A stretch of DNA of 21,314 nucleotides from an uncultured Gammaproteobacteria bacterium (GCA_946887385.1 CAMPKU010000041.1:1-21314); one strand, 5' to 3'. Shown: positions 1 to 7,842, counted from the stretch's first letter. Made by a program: numbers and translations. The notes: a model not told the origin generated them from the letters alone.

Positions 1-84
1 GAGATCTTGGGCAGCGGCCGGCAGCGCAAAGGCGGCGCTCGCCAGCAGGGCGAGCCCGCAGCCCGACTTCGACATTGTCGTCAT
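1..84 (-). CDS. Exported protein of unknown function, 5' end only
   Basis: This is a partial gene that enters from beyond the left edge and reads leftward, so only the first 28 codons are visible. The peptide starts MTTMSKSGCGLALL and ends its visible part with LPAAAQDL. It has a basic start, a hydrophobic Ala/Leu-rich core and an AAA-Q type signal peptidase I site, so it looks like a Sec signal peptide. An AGGGAG ribosome-binding motif lies just upstream of the ATG at 84; a second in-frame ATG at 75 is possible. The gene diverges from the VOC-protein gene with about 105 bp between starts. The mature protein is outside the window, so no function can be given. Export is seen in the sequence; the identity is unknown. 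Confidence 0.6.
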   Translation of the reverse strand, partial: MTTMSKSGCGLALLASAAFALPAAAQDL

Positions 85-189
85 CGTGTCTCCCTGAAGT
101 TGAGCGCTCAGTATGCCGGTTCGGCTCGCCGGCCTGCCAGCGGCCGTGGCGGCAGCGTAAGATCGCGCTTTCGTACTCGGGAGGTGGCT

Positions 190-1050
190 ATGCTCACAGG
201 ATCATGGCGCGCTTGGCTCGCGGCGGCGGGGCTGGCCGCCGTCGCAGGCTCGGCGGCGGCGGAGCTCTCGAACGAGGCGGCACCCGTCATCGTCGGCCAT
301 TACCACTTGAACGTCACCAGCATTCCCGAGCATCGACGGTTCTGGGTGGACACGCTGGGCGGCAAGGCCACCAAGATCGGCAGCGTCGAAGCCATCGAGT
401 TTCCCGACGTGTACTTGCTGTTGCACGAGCAAGGGCCTACGGGGCCGACGCGCGGCACCACCTTCGACCATATTGGGTTCGCAGTGCCCGATGTGCCGGC
501 GCTGACGACGAAAGTGGTTGCGAACGGCTATGCGCTCACGGTCGGCCGCGAGCCGGCGCCCGGCGAGACGGCCAGTCCGCCGACGGCCGGTAACTACGGG
601 CGCTTCTCGTACTTGGTGGGGCCGGACGGCGTGAAGGTCGAGCTCGTGACGAGCGCGGCCGAAAACGCGCCGCCGATCGTGCATCACCACGTGCACTTCG
701 TGAACCGGCAGTTCGTGGAAATGCAGCAGTGGTACATGAAGGCGTTCAACGCCACGCTGCGCGACGGTCAAACGGACTTCTTCATCGGCGCCGACTTGCC
801 GGGTGTGGGCTACATGCTGAATTTCTTCAGCTGGCTGCCGGCCGAAGAAGTCACGGGAACCGGCGGGCGCGCCGTGGACCACGTGGGCTTCGAGGTTCGG
901 AACTTGAGAGCCTTCGTTGCCGAGCTCGAAGCGAAGGGCATCGAGCTGGCTACGCCGTATCGGCGCGACGAGGCGCTCGGCCTCTCCGTTGCGACCATCG
1001 TCGATCCCTGGGGCACCGTAATCGAGCTCACCGAGGGCTTGCGCCGCTAA
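190..1050 (+). CDS. Exported two-domain VOC (glyoxalase/dioxygenase fold) protein
   Basis: The product has 286 aa. The start is the ATG at 190, which has a GGGAGG ribosome-binding site and begins a clear signal peptide (residues 1-24, cleavage near SAAA-E). The open frame extends upstream without such signals. Two vicinal-oxygen-chelate modules follow, about residues 33-155 and 162-283. Candidate metal ligands by position are H39, H94 and E151 in the first, and H167 or H169, H231 and E279 in the second, each in the usual HxxF or xxEL contexts (DHIGF, KVELV, DHVGF, VIELTE). VOC proteins bind a divalent metal and act as lyases, isomerases, ring-cleaving dioxygenases or resistance proteins. The substrate cannot be read from the sequence. 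A periplasmic location is unusual, since most VOC enzymes are cytosolic. The fold is secure and the specific activity is unknown. Confidence 0.85.
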   Translation: MLTGSWRAWLAAAGLAAVAGSAAAELSNEAAPVIVGHYHLNVTSIPEHRRFWVDTLGGKATKIGSVEAIEFPDVYLLLHEQGPTGPTRGTTFDHIGFAVPDVPALTTKVVANGYALTVGREPAPGETASPPTAGNYGRFSYLVGPDGVKVELVTSAAENAPPIVHHHVHFVNRQFVEMQQWYMKAFNATLRDGQTDFFIGADLPGVGYMLNFFSWLPAEEVTGTGGRAVDHVGFEVRNLRAFVAELEAKGIELATPYRRDEALGLSVATIVDPWGTVIELTEGLRR

Positions 1051-1165
1051 GCGCTCGAGCGCGTGAACGGCGTCGTGTGCGAACGGCGCGAAGTGAGACA
1101 CGCGCAACGGCCGAGCCGGCGCGCCGGCCGCTATCCTGCTGCAGTTCTGGACCGCTGGGGCGGGC

Positions 1166-3745
1166 ATGGGTGCGAAGAAGTCGGGAGCGTCGCGCAGCGT
1201 TGCACGAAAGCGCGTGCCGGCGTCGGCTGTGGAGCAGCAGGCCGGCGGGCTCGACCCCGTGCTCGCCGTCGCCGCCGACTATTACTGGGAGCAAGACGCC
1301 GCGCAGCGCTTTACGGTATGGCGCGCCACCGATGCCGATCGCAAGGCGCCTCTGGCGGCGCAATACCTGCTAGGCAAGACGAGCGCCGAGCTCTGCTCCG
1401 CGCCTGCGCGTGATCCCGAGCATTGGGTGCGGCACCGTGCGCTGCTCGATGCCCGCGCGCCGTTTCGCGACGTGGCGCATTCGCTGCCGGCCGGCGCTGG
1501 AGCAACGGCTCAGGTGCGGCTGAGCGGTGCCCCGGTCTATGCACCGAACGGCGACTTCCTGGGTTACCGCGGCATCGCTCGAGAAAGCGGCGCGTTCACG
1601 CGCATCGAGCAACTGCTCGAGCTCGAAGGCGCTTTACTGCGGGCGCTCGGCGAAGCCGACGATCTTGCGTCGGTGTTGCCGCTCGTAGTGCGTCGTACTT
1701 GCGACCTGGCAGGTTTCGACAGCGGCTGCTACTTGAGCGTGGACACGCAGACCGGCGCGCTGCACCGTACTTTGTCGTCGAACGCCACGAATACTGCGCG
1801 GCCTTCCGCATTCGCCGACGGCCAGCCGCTTCCGGAATGGCTCGGCACCGATCCGGTGTGGCTCGCCGATCCGGCCGACGAGCGGGCACGCGGCGAGGCC
1901 TGGACGTCGGCACTGGTGGTACCCCTGGTAGTCGGCGCAAAGACGATCGGCGCGCTGGAGTTTCGAACCCGCGCGGGCGCGTCGCCCGAAGCGCGGCTGC
2001 TACAGGTGCTGCGCGGCGTGGCCGTTCAGCTCGGCCATCTGCACGCGCGTGCCGTCGCGGCGGAACGGTTGCGCGAGAGCGAGCAGCGCTTCGCCTCGAC
2101 GATGGCGCTCGCCGCCATCGGCATTTCACACGTGGACGACGACGGGCGTTTCCTCTATGTGAACCCGCAGCTCTGCGCGATGCTCGGTTACTCCGAAAGC
2201 GAGCTCTGCGCGCTCACCGTGCGCGAGATCTCGCATCCGGAGGACGTCGAAACCACGCAGGAGCTTTCGAGCAAGCTGCGCGAGGGCGTCATCGCGTCGT
2301 TCAAGGCGGAGAAGCGCTACATCCGCAAAGACGGCAGCGTGGTGTGGGCCGGGCTCACGGTGGCGCAAAAGCGCGCTCCCGACGGGCGCAAGCTTTACGA
2401 CGTCTCGATCGTCGAGGACATCTCGGCGCGCAAGGAAGCCGAGCAATGCATCCAGTACCTTGCCAATCATGACGCGCTCACGGGGTTGCCGAACCGGGCG
2501 CGGTTCTCGCACTTGCTCGGACTGGCGTGCGAGGCGGCGCGCCGCGACCGCCGCCGGTTCGCCGTTCTGTTCGTCGATCTCGATCGCTTCAAGATCATCA
2601 ACGACACGCTCGGCCACGAGGCCGGCGACGCCACGCTGCGCACGGCGGCGGCACGGCTGCGCGGGACCGTGCGAGCGAGCGACGTGGTGGCGCGGCTCGG
2701 CGGCGACGAGTTCGTGGTGCTGCTGCAAGACGTGGGCGACGCGGCGGTGGCAGGCAAGATCGCCGGCAACGTGCTGAAAGCGCTCATCGAGCCCATGGAC
2801 ATTCAAGGCCACGACTGCACAGTCAGCGCCAGCATCGGCATTTGCCTGCACCCCGATGGAGAGCAGGAGGATCAAGCGGTTCTGCGCAACGCCGACATGG
2901 CGATGTACCTGGCGAAGCAGTCGGGGAAGAACGGCTACCGGCTGTACGTGAACGACGTGCATGTGCTGTCGGCCGAACGTGCGGCGATCGAGACCGAGGT
3001 GCGCGGTGCGCTCGAGCGCAGCGAGTACGCGCTGTGTTTCGACGCGCGGTTGAACGCGGCAACGAATGCCGTTGCTGCGCTGGAGGCGCGGTTTCGCTGG
3101 ACGAACGCGGAGCTCGCGGCGGTGCCCGCGCAGAAGGTCGCCGCGGCCGCGGAAGCCGGGGGATTGCTGGTGCCGATCAATCAGCGAGCGCTGCGAGCGG
3201 CCTGTGAAGCCGCCGCCGCGTGGAGCCGTGCCGGCGCTGCGGCGGTGCCGGTAGCCGTGAGCCTTGCGGCCGGCCAGATCACGGATGCGGCGTTCGTGGC
3301 CTACGTGCGCGACGTGCTCGCCGGCACGGGGATCGAGCCCGGCTTGCTCGAGCTCGACGCGACCGAAGACACGCTGCTCTACGATCCCGTGCGCGCGGCG
3401 CGTACGCTGGCGGCGCTGAAGTCTCTTGGTGTGACTATCGCGATCGACGCATTCGGCACCGGCAAAGCGTCGTTCGCGGACTTGCAGCGGTTCCCCATCG
3501 ACACGCTGAAGCTGCACGCGGCGCGCACAGAGAACATCGCGCTCGATCTCGACAAGCAGCGGTACGTTGAAGGCGTGCTCGCGCTTGGCCAAGCGCTGCG
3601 TTTGCGGATCGTCGCGGCGGGTGTCACGACGCCTGCGGACGCCGATTTTTTGCGCGTGAACGGCTGCTTTGCGCTGCAAGGGCCGATCGCGCCGCAGTCG
3701 TTGTCGACCGAAGAATGCGAGGCCCTTTTGCGCGAGGGCCGCTAG
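1166..3745 (+). CDS. PAS-GAF-PAS-GGDEF diguanylate cyclase with a degenerate EAL domain
   Basis: The product has 859 aa, a c-di-GMP signalling protein without obvious membrane segments. In order it has an N-terminal PAS-like domain (about 35-142, with a GYRGIAR end motif), a GAF domain (about 147-295), a PAS/PAC domain (about 305-425), a GGDEF domain (about 430-595) and an EAL domain (about 605-855). The GGDEF domain looks active: GGDEF is at 512-516 and an RxxD inhibitory site (R503-D506) lies exactly five residues upstream, which suggests product feedback. The EAL domain has EAR instead of EAL (E640 kept), Ser699 where the metal-binding Asn is expected, DA (761-762) instead of DD before FGTG, H784 after the LK motif, and AAGVTT (817-822) instead of AEGVET. 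It is therefore probably not a phosphodiesterase and may be regulatory or bind c-di-GMP or GTP. Ligands of the sensor domains are unknown. The ribosome-binding site is weak (GGGG, 5 nt upstream). Confidence 0.92.
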   Translation: MGAKKSGASRSVARKRVPASAVEQQAGGLDPVLAVAADYYWEQDAAQRFTVWRATDADRKAPLAAQYLLGKTSAELCSAPARDPEHWVRHRALLDARAPFRDVAHSLPAGAGATAQVRLSGAPVYAPNGDFLGYRGIARESGAFTRIEQLLELEGALLRALGEADDLASVLPLVVRRTCDLAGFDSGCYLSVDTQTGALHRTLSSNATNTARPSAFADGQPLPEWLGTDPVWLADPADERARGEAWTSALVVPLVVGAKTIGALEFRTRAGASPEARLLQVLRGVAVQLGHLHARAVAAERLRESEQRFASTMALAAIGISHVDDDGRFLYVNPQLCAMLGYSESELCALTVREISHPEDVETTQELSSKLREGVIASFKAEKRYIRKDGSVVWAGLTVAQKRAPDGRKLYDVSIVEDISARKEAEQCIQYLANHDALTGLPNRARFSHLLGLACEAARRDRRRFAVLFVDLDRFKIINDTLGHEAGDATLRTAAARLRGTVRASDVVARLGGDEFVVLLQDVGDAAVAGKIAGNVLKALIEPMDIQGHDCTVSASIGICLHPDGEQEDQAVLRNADMAMYLAKQSGKNGYRLYVNDVHVLSAERAAIETEVRGALERSEYALCFDARLNAATNAVAALEARFRWTNAELAAVPAQKVAAAAEAGGLLVPINQRALRAACEAAAAWSRAGAAAVPVAVSLAAGQITDAAFVAYVRDVLAGTGIEPGLLELDATEDTLLYDPVRAARTLAALKSLGVTIAIDAFGTGKASFADLQRFPIDTLKLHAARTENIALDLDKQRYVEGVLALGQALRLRIVAAGVTTPADADFLRVNGCFALQGPIAPQSLSTEECEALLREGR

Positions 3746-3754
3746 ACTGGTCCC

Positions 3755-4582
3755 GTGGCAACCGGTAGAGCCGATCTCGTGCGCGCGCAGCGGCGCTGGG
3801 CCGATGCGCGCGGCGTGCGCTACGACGCCTACGGCTGCGTTCGAGATCTGGCCGACAATCTTTGCGCGCCGCTCGATGACGCTGCGCTCGACGACCTCGC
3901 GCGCGGCTCGGAGCTGACACCGAGTAGCGCGCGGCCCGCGCGCTTCTATTCGCTGTGCTCGTCTGCGGCACTCGTCGTGAACGTGTTCGACCATTGGCGC
4001 CGCCGCGAAGCTGCGCCGCTGGCCGCGGCGCTCGGCGTGCAAGCCGCGAGCGGAGCGCGGCTTGCATACGAAGAGCCGTTGCCGACGGGGTTGGCGGGCG
4101 ACCCGCCCACCGTGGATGTGGCATTGCGGCTGGCCGATGGGCGCTGCATTGCCGTCGAGAGCAAGTACGGCGAGTGGCTGGTGCCGCGGCCTCGCAACAA
4201 GCGCGTGTTCAAAGACAAGTACTTTTCGCCGGGTGCTGCCGTGTGGGCGGCGGCGGGGTTGCCGCGCTGCCAGGCGTTTGCCGAGGACTTGCAAGCCGGT
4301 CGCGAGCGGCTAAAGCGCGTGCACGCGGCGCAGGTCCTGAAGCATGCGCTCGGCTTGAAGCGAAGCTGCATGCCGGGCAGCGTGCTCGTCTATCTGTACT
4401 ACGACCGAGCGGGGCGCGAAGCGGCGACGCACCGCGCCGAGCTCGAGCACGTGTCGGAGCGCCTAAGGCCGGAGGTCGATTGGCGCGTGATCACGTACCA
4501 AGAGCTGTTTGCTGCGTTGCGCGCCGCGCCGTCGGCCGCGCGCGACTACGTGCAGTACCTCGAGCAGCGCTACTTCGCGTAG
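3755..4582 (+). CDS. PD-(D/E)XK nuclease-like protein, PGN_0703-type putative restriction endonuclease
   Basis: The product has 275 aa and starts at a GTG 9 nt after the stop of the diguanylate cyclase gene. The core reads D121-V-A-L followed by a strand with E135-S-K137-Y-G-E, the classic acidic residue plus ExK arrangement of PD-(D/E)XK nucleases. An upstream acidic pair (E106, E107) and a preceding S-S-A-A-L-V-V-N helix also resemble the PGN_0703 family of putative restriction endonucleases, which is named from memory and should be tested. There is no signal peptide or membrane segment, so it should act in the cytoplasm on nucleic acid. No methyltransferase, specificity subunit or helicase lies next to it, so it is not a recognisable restriction-modification system here. 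The downstream methyltransferase gene rlmKL acts on rRNA and is not a DNA partner. Nuclease fold is likely; target and role are unknown. Confidence 0.65.
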   Translation: MATGRADLVRAQRRWADARGVRYDAYGCVRDLADNLCAPLDDAALDDLARGSELTPSSARPARFYSLCSSAALVVNVFDHWRRREAAPLAAALGVQAASGARLAYEEPLPTGLAGDPPTVDVALRLADGRCIAVESKYGEWLVPRPRNKRVFKDKYFSPGAAVWAAAGLPRCQAFAEDLQAGRERLKRVHAAQVLKHALGLKRSCMPGSVLVYLYYDRAGREAATHRAELEHVSERLRPEVDWRVITYQELFAALRAAPSAARDYVQYLEQRYFA

Positions 4583-4663
4583 TGTGCCGCAGCGTGCGCC
4601 GGCCGCGGCCATCGCTTAGCATGGCGGCCCCGCTCGCAGCGCAGCACCACTGAGGTCGCGCCC

Positions 4664-6904
4664 TTGCATCGTCTTTACGTCACGGTACCGGCCGGCACTG
4701 CGGATCTCGCGGCCGAGGAGCTCGCGGCGTGCGGCGTCGCCGACGTGAAGGTGGAGCGCGGCGGCGTGGCCTGCAGCGCAACGCTCGAGCAGGCTTACAA
4801 AGCGTGCCTTTGGTCGCGCGTCGCGAATCGCGTGCTGCTCATGATCGCGGAGTTCCCGGCGCCCACGCCCGAGGCGCTCTACGACGGCGTGCATGCCGTG
4901 GACTGGAGCGAGCATCTCGCCGCCGACGGCACGTTGGCCGTGGCGTGTACGAGCAGCCGCTCGGCGATCACGCATACGCAGTTCGCCGCATTGAAAGTGA
5001 AGGACGCCGTCGTCGATCAGTTCCGCGAGCTCACGGGCGGGCGGCCGTCCGTGGACGTTCGCGCGCCGGATGTGCAGCTGAACTTGCATCTCGATCGTGA
5101 CGTGGCGACGCTGGCCCTGGATCTGGCCGGCGGCAGCTTGCACCGGCGCGGCTATCGCGGCCCGCAGGGGGCGGCGCCGCTGAAGGAGAATCTCGCAGCC
5201 GCCGTGCTGCTGCGCGCGGGTTGGCAGAAGCTCGCGGCGACGAGCGATGGCGACGTCGGGTTCGTCGATCCGATGTGCGGCTCGGGCGGGCTCGCAATCG
5301 AAGCGGCGCTGATCGCGGCCGACACGGCACCGGGGCTGCTGCGCCCGACGTTCGGTTTTCTGCGCTGGCGCGGTCACGACGACGCGGTTTGGCAGAAGGT
5401 GCGCGCGGAAGCCGCCGAGCGGCGCGCTGCGGCGCGCATCGACGGGCTCGTCTTCAGGGCCTATGACCGCGATTCGGCCGCCGTGCGGGCCACACTCGAG
5501 AACGCGGCGCGGGCAGGGCTCGCGAAGCACGTGCATGCCGAGCGGCGCGAGCTCGCCGAGCTGCCGGCGGCGCCCGCGCCGCGCGGCCTCGTAGCCGTGA
5601 ACCCGCCGTACGGCGAGCGCCTCGGCGACGTGTCGGAGCTCGCCGCAGTCTACGCACTGCTCGGTGCGAAGCTGAAGGCCGGCTATCTCGGCTGGCAGGC
5701 TGCCGTGCTCACGGGCAATCCGCCGCTCGGCCTCGAGCTCAAGCTCAAGGCCAAACGTACGCACACGATGTACAACGGCCCGATCGAGTGCCGCCTGTTG
5801 CGCTTCGACGTGGAGCCGAAGTACTTCGAGGAGAAGCGGGTGCCGGGTGCGCTGCCGGCGCGCGGCGCCGAGGCCGCACGGGCGCGGCCCGGCGCGGAGA
5901 TGTTCGCGAATCGCTTGCGTAAGAATGCGGCGACGCTCGGCGCGTGGGCGCGCAAGGAAGGCATCGCCTGCTACCGCGTCTACGACGCCGACATGCCGGA
6001 ATACGCCTTCTCGATCGACGTGTACTCGGCGGGCTCGCCGCCGGCGCCGCGCTTCGTTTACGTGCAGGAGTACGCGCCGCCGGCCACCATCGAGCTCGAC
6101 AAGGCTCGAGCGCGCCGCGAGGAGGCGTTCAGCGTGATCCCGGAGGTGCTCGAGGTGCCGCGCGAGCGCGCGTACTTGCGCACGCGCCGCAAGCAAAAGG
6201 GCGGGACGCAGTATACGAAGCTCGCCGAGCGCGGCGAGTTCGAGGTGGTGAGCGAGGGCGGTCTCGAGCTGTACGTGAACTTCACGGACTACCTCGATAC
6301 GGGCCTGTTTCTCGATCACCGGCCCACGCGCGCGCGCATTCGCGAGCTTGCCGCGGGCAAGTCGTTTCTGAACTTGTTCGCGTATACGGCCACGGCGACG
6401 GTGTTTGCGGCGGCCGGCGGAGCGCGGGCCACCACGAGCGTCGATCTTTCGCGCACGTATCTCGATTGGGCGCGCCGCAATCTGGAGCGCAACGGCTTCG
6501 GTGACGCCGCGCGTCATCGCCTTCTGCAAGAGGACGTGCTTGCGTGGCTCGAGACGCCGGCCCGCGAGCGCTACGACGTGATCTTTCTCGATCCGCCCAC
6601 GCTGTCGCGCTCGAAGCGCATGGCGCAGGAGCTAGACGTGCAGCGCGATCATGTGGCGCTGATTCGCGCGGCGCTCTTGAAGCTCGCGCCGAACGGCCTG
6701 CTGATTTTCTCCACGAATTTTCGTAAGTTCCGGCTCGACACAGAAGGATTGGCCGGCCTCGCGGTGGCCGACGTCACGCCGGCCACGATCCCGAAAGACT
6801 TCGCGCGCAATCCGCGCATCCATCAGTGCTTCGAGATCCGCGTGCCGAAGGACGCGCCGAAGATCGCACGGCCGTTACTAACGGTGAGGCGCAAGCCGCG
6901 CTGA
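4664..6904 (+). CDS. rlmKL: Bifunctional 23S rRNA methyltransferase RlmKL (m2G2445 / m7G2069)
   Basis: The product has 746 aa, slightly longer than the roughly 700-aa E. coli enzyme. It methylates 23S rRNA at two guanines during 50S assembly. The N-terminal half holds a THUMP domain (about 40-152) and the RlmL methyltransferase, with the SAM loop DPMCGSG at 202-208 and the catalytic motif NPPYGERL at 313-320. The C-terminal half is the RlmK methyltransferase, with SAM motif FLNLFAYT at 568-575, an acidic ribose ligand in SVDLS, and FLDPP at 641-645. The start is TTG at 4664, chosen because GAGG lies 8 nt upstream and the protein begins as family members do (LYVTVPAGTADL); no ATG or GTG start fits better. 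The fused form points to Gammaproteobacteria. It converges with tatC, with only 11 nt between the stops. Confidence 0.95.
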   Translation: MHRLYVTVPAGTADLAAEELAACGVADVKVERGGVACSATLEQAYKACLWSRVANRVLLMIAEFPAPTPEALYDGVHAVDWSEHLAADGTLAVACTSSRSAITHTQFAALKVKDAVVDQFRELTGGRPSVDVRAPDVQLNLHLDRDVATLALDLAGGSLHRRGYRGPQGAAPLKENLAAAVLLRAGWQKLAATSDGDVGFVDPMCGSGGLAIEAALIAADTAPGLLRPTFGFLRWRGHDDAVWQKVRAEAAERRAAARIDGLVFRAYDRDSAAVRATLENAARAGLAKHVHAERRELAELPAAPAPRGLVAVNPPYGERLGDVSELAAVYALLGAKLKAGYLGWQAAVLTGNPPLGLELKLKAKRTHTMYNGPIECRLLRFDVEPKYFEEKRVPGALPARGAEAARARPGAEMFANRLRKNAATLGAWARKEGIACYRVYDADMPEYAFSIDVYSAGSPPAPRFVYVQEYAPPATIELDKARARREEAFSVIPEVLEVPRERAYLRTRRKQKGGTQYTKLAERGEFEVVSEGGLELYVNFTDYLDTGLFLDHRPTRARIRELAAGKSFLNLFAYTATATVFAAAGGARATTSVDLSRTYLDWARRNLERNGFGDAARHRLLQEDVLAWLETPARERYDVIFLDPPTLSRSKRMAQELDVQRDHVALIRAALLKLAPNGLLIFSTNFRKFRLDTEGLAGLAVADVTPATIPKDFARNPRIHQCFEIRVPKDAPKIARPLLTVRRKPR

Positions 6905-6915
6905 CGCGAGCGCGC

Positions 6916-7665
6916 CTATTCGCGTTGCGGCAAGAAGCGGCCGCAGATCAGCAGCGCCACCTCGAAGAGCGCGTACATCGGCAGGGCCAGCAACGACTGC
7001 GAGAACACGTCGGGCGGCGAGAGCAGCATCCCCATGACGAACGCGCCGAGAAACACGTACGGCCGCGACTGCTTCAGCTTCTTGAGCGAGACGAGCCCCG
7101 TCCAAACGATGATGATGATCGCGATCGGCACCTGGAACGCCAAGCCGAACGCGAACACCATGCCGAGCGTGAAGCTCAGGAAGGCGTTGATGTCCGTCAT
7201 CACTTTGACGCCGGAGGGAGCTGCGTTCGCAAAGAAATCGAACACCAGCGGCAGCACCACGAAAAATGCGAATGCCACGCCGGTGTAAAACAGACCGGCG
7301 CTCGCGAAAATGAACGGCAGCGCCACACGTCGTTTCGCGGCCGGCAACCACGAATCGACGAGCTTCCATAGATGGTAGAGCAGGAGCGGCATCGCGGCGA
7401 ACAGCGCGACCCAGAACGTGGCTTTCATCGGCGTGAGGAACGGCGAGGCCACTTGCTTGCTGATGAGGTTCGAGCCCTCGGGCATCGCCGCCATGATCGG
7501 CCGCGCGACCACCTGGAACACCTCGTCTGCGAACGGCAGCAGGCACAGGAACAAGCCCAACAGGCACAGCACGGACTTGAAGGCGCGCGAGCGCAGCTCG
7601 AGCGCCCCGGCGAGCAACGACCTGCCGACGCGGGCCGTGTCTGGGTCTACGGATAGGCTGGCCAC
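6916..7665 (-). CDS. tatC: TatC, twin-arginine translocase core subunit (variant, without tatAB neighbours)
   Basis: The product has 249 aa with the six hydrophobic segments of TatC, the inner-membrane receptor that recognises twin-arginine signal peptides and exports folded proteins. It starts at a GTG at 7665; the nearby ATG (7673) is out of frame and stops quickly. Compared with remembered E. coli TatC, numbering is shifted by a constant +8 (P48=P56, D211=D219 in SPPDVFSQ, E15=E23, R17=R25), so the alignment is essentially gapless. Against this strong match, the signal-recognition residue E103 is Lys at position 111 (context WLPAAKRR for ALYKHERR), P97 is Ser105, and the N-terminal HLxELR signature has become GALELR. 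No tatA or tatB precedes it; a divergent operon does. It is a real TatC by family, but its substrate-binding site looks altered. Confidence 0.93.
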   Translation of the reverse strand: MASLSVDPDTARVGRSLLAGALELRSRAFKSVLCLLGLFLCLLPFADEVFQVVARPIMAAMPEGSNLISKQVASPFLTPMKATFWVALFAAMPLLLYHLWKLVDSWLPAAKRRVALPFIFASAGLFYTGVAFAFFVVLPLVFDFFANAAPSGVKVMTDINAFLSFTLGMVFAFGLAFQVPIAIIIIVWTGLVSLKKLKQSRPYVFLGAFVMGMLLSPPDVFSQSLLALPMYALFEVALLICGRFLPQRE

Positions 7666-7686
7666 CCGCGCATTGTAGTCGGCTGG

Positions 7687-7730
7687 AAGAGGGGACGCTG
7701 GAGGGGACGGATTTTTTCAGATCCGTCCGG
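7687..7730. repeat. GGGGACGGAT palindromic repeat, copy 1 (imperfect, with a partial extra half)
   Basis: GGACGGAT at 7705-7712 pairs with ATCCGTCC at 7721-7728 as an 8-bp stem with an 8-nt loop. Just before it, AAGAGGGGACG at 7687-7697 repeats the left flank and half-stem seen in copy 2, so this copy seems to be one complete palindrome plus an orphan half. The sequence type resembles the short REP-like palindromes associated with RAYT (TnpA_REP) transposases in Gammaproteobacteria; that link is by recollection. No transposase gene lies in the window. Confidence 0.7.
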
Positions 7731-7756
7731 CGGTGAGGCTTAGGACATGCCGTGAC

Positions 7757-7790
7757 AAGAGGGGACGGATTAGATAAATCCGTCCCCGGA
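7757..7790. repeat. GGGGACGGATT palindromic repeat, copy 2 (perfect 11-bp stem)
   Basis: GGGGACGGATT at 7761-7771 and AATCCGTCCCC at 7777-7787 form a perfect 11-bp inverted repeat around a 5-nt loop (AGATA). The left flank AAGAGGGGACG (7757-7767) repeats the segment at 7687-7697, 70 bp earlier. It lies 55 bp upstream of the DUF4159 start. No T-tract follows, so it is not an ordinary intrinsic terminator. Confidence 0.8.
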
Positions 7791-7842
7791 GCCCGTCGTT
7801 TCGCGGTATTGTGGCTCGAGGTTGCGTGAAGGGTAGCGCCCA

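Larger units (their letters stand above)
7666..7842. promoter_or_regulatory. Divergent intergenic region between tatC and the DUF4159 operon
   Basis: This 177-bp gap must hold the promoters for both tatC (leftward) and the four-gene operon (rightward). It is mostly occupied by palindromic repeats (7687-7790). I could not identify convincing -35/-10 pairs for either direction. GAAGGG at 7828-7833 serves as ribosome-binding site for the GTG at 7843, with a 9-nt spacer. Confidence 0.45.

Noticed and set aside
2126..4294. A long minus-strand open frame (722 codons) opposite the diguanylate cyclase and nuclease genes
   Set aside because: It is antisense to two well-supported genes, its translation is Arg/His/Gln-rich without a recognisable domain, and long antisense frames are expected in GC-rich DNA.
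4583..4663. The GGCCGCGGCC palindrome upstream of rlmKL as a regulatory site
   Set aside because: It is a short GC-only palindrome, expected by chance at this base composition, with no supporting promoter elements.
4616..6529. A 637-codon minus-strand open frame opposite rlmKL
   Set aside because: It covers the conserved methyltransferase gene in antisense and has the low-complexity Arg/Ala composition of a shadow frame.
3755..6904. The nuclease and the downstream methyltransferase as a restriction-modification pair
   Set aside because: The methyltransferase is clearly RlmKL, an rRNA enzyme with a THUMP domain, so it cannot protect DNA from the nuclease.
7687..7790. The repeated palindromes as a CRISPR array
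   Set aside because: There are only two imperfect copies, no regular spacers and no cas gene nearby.
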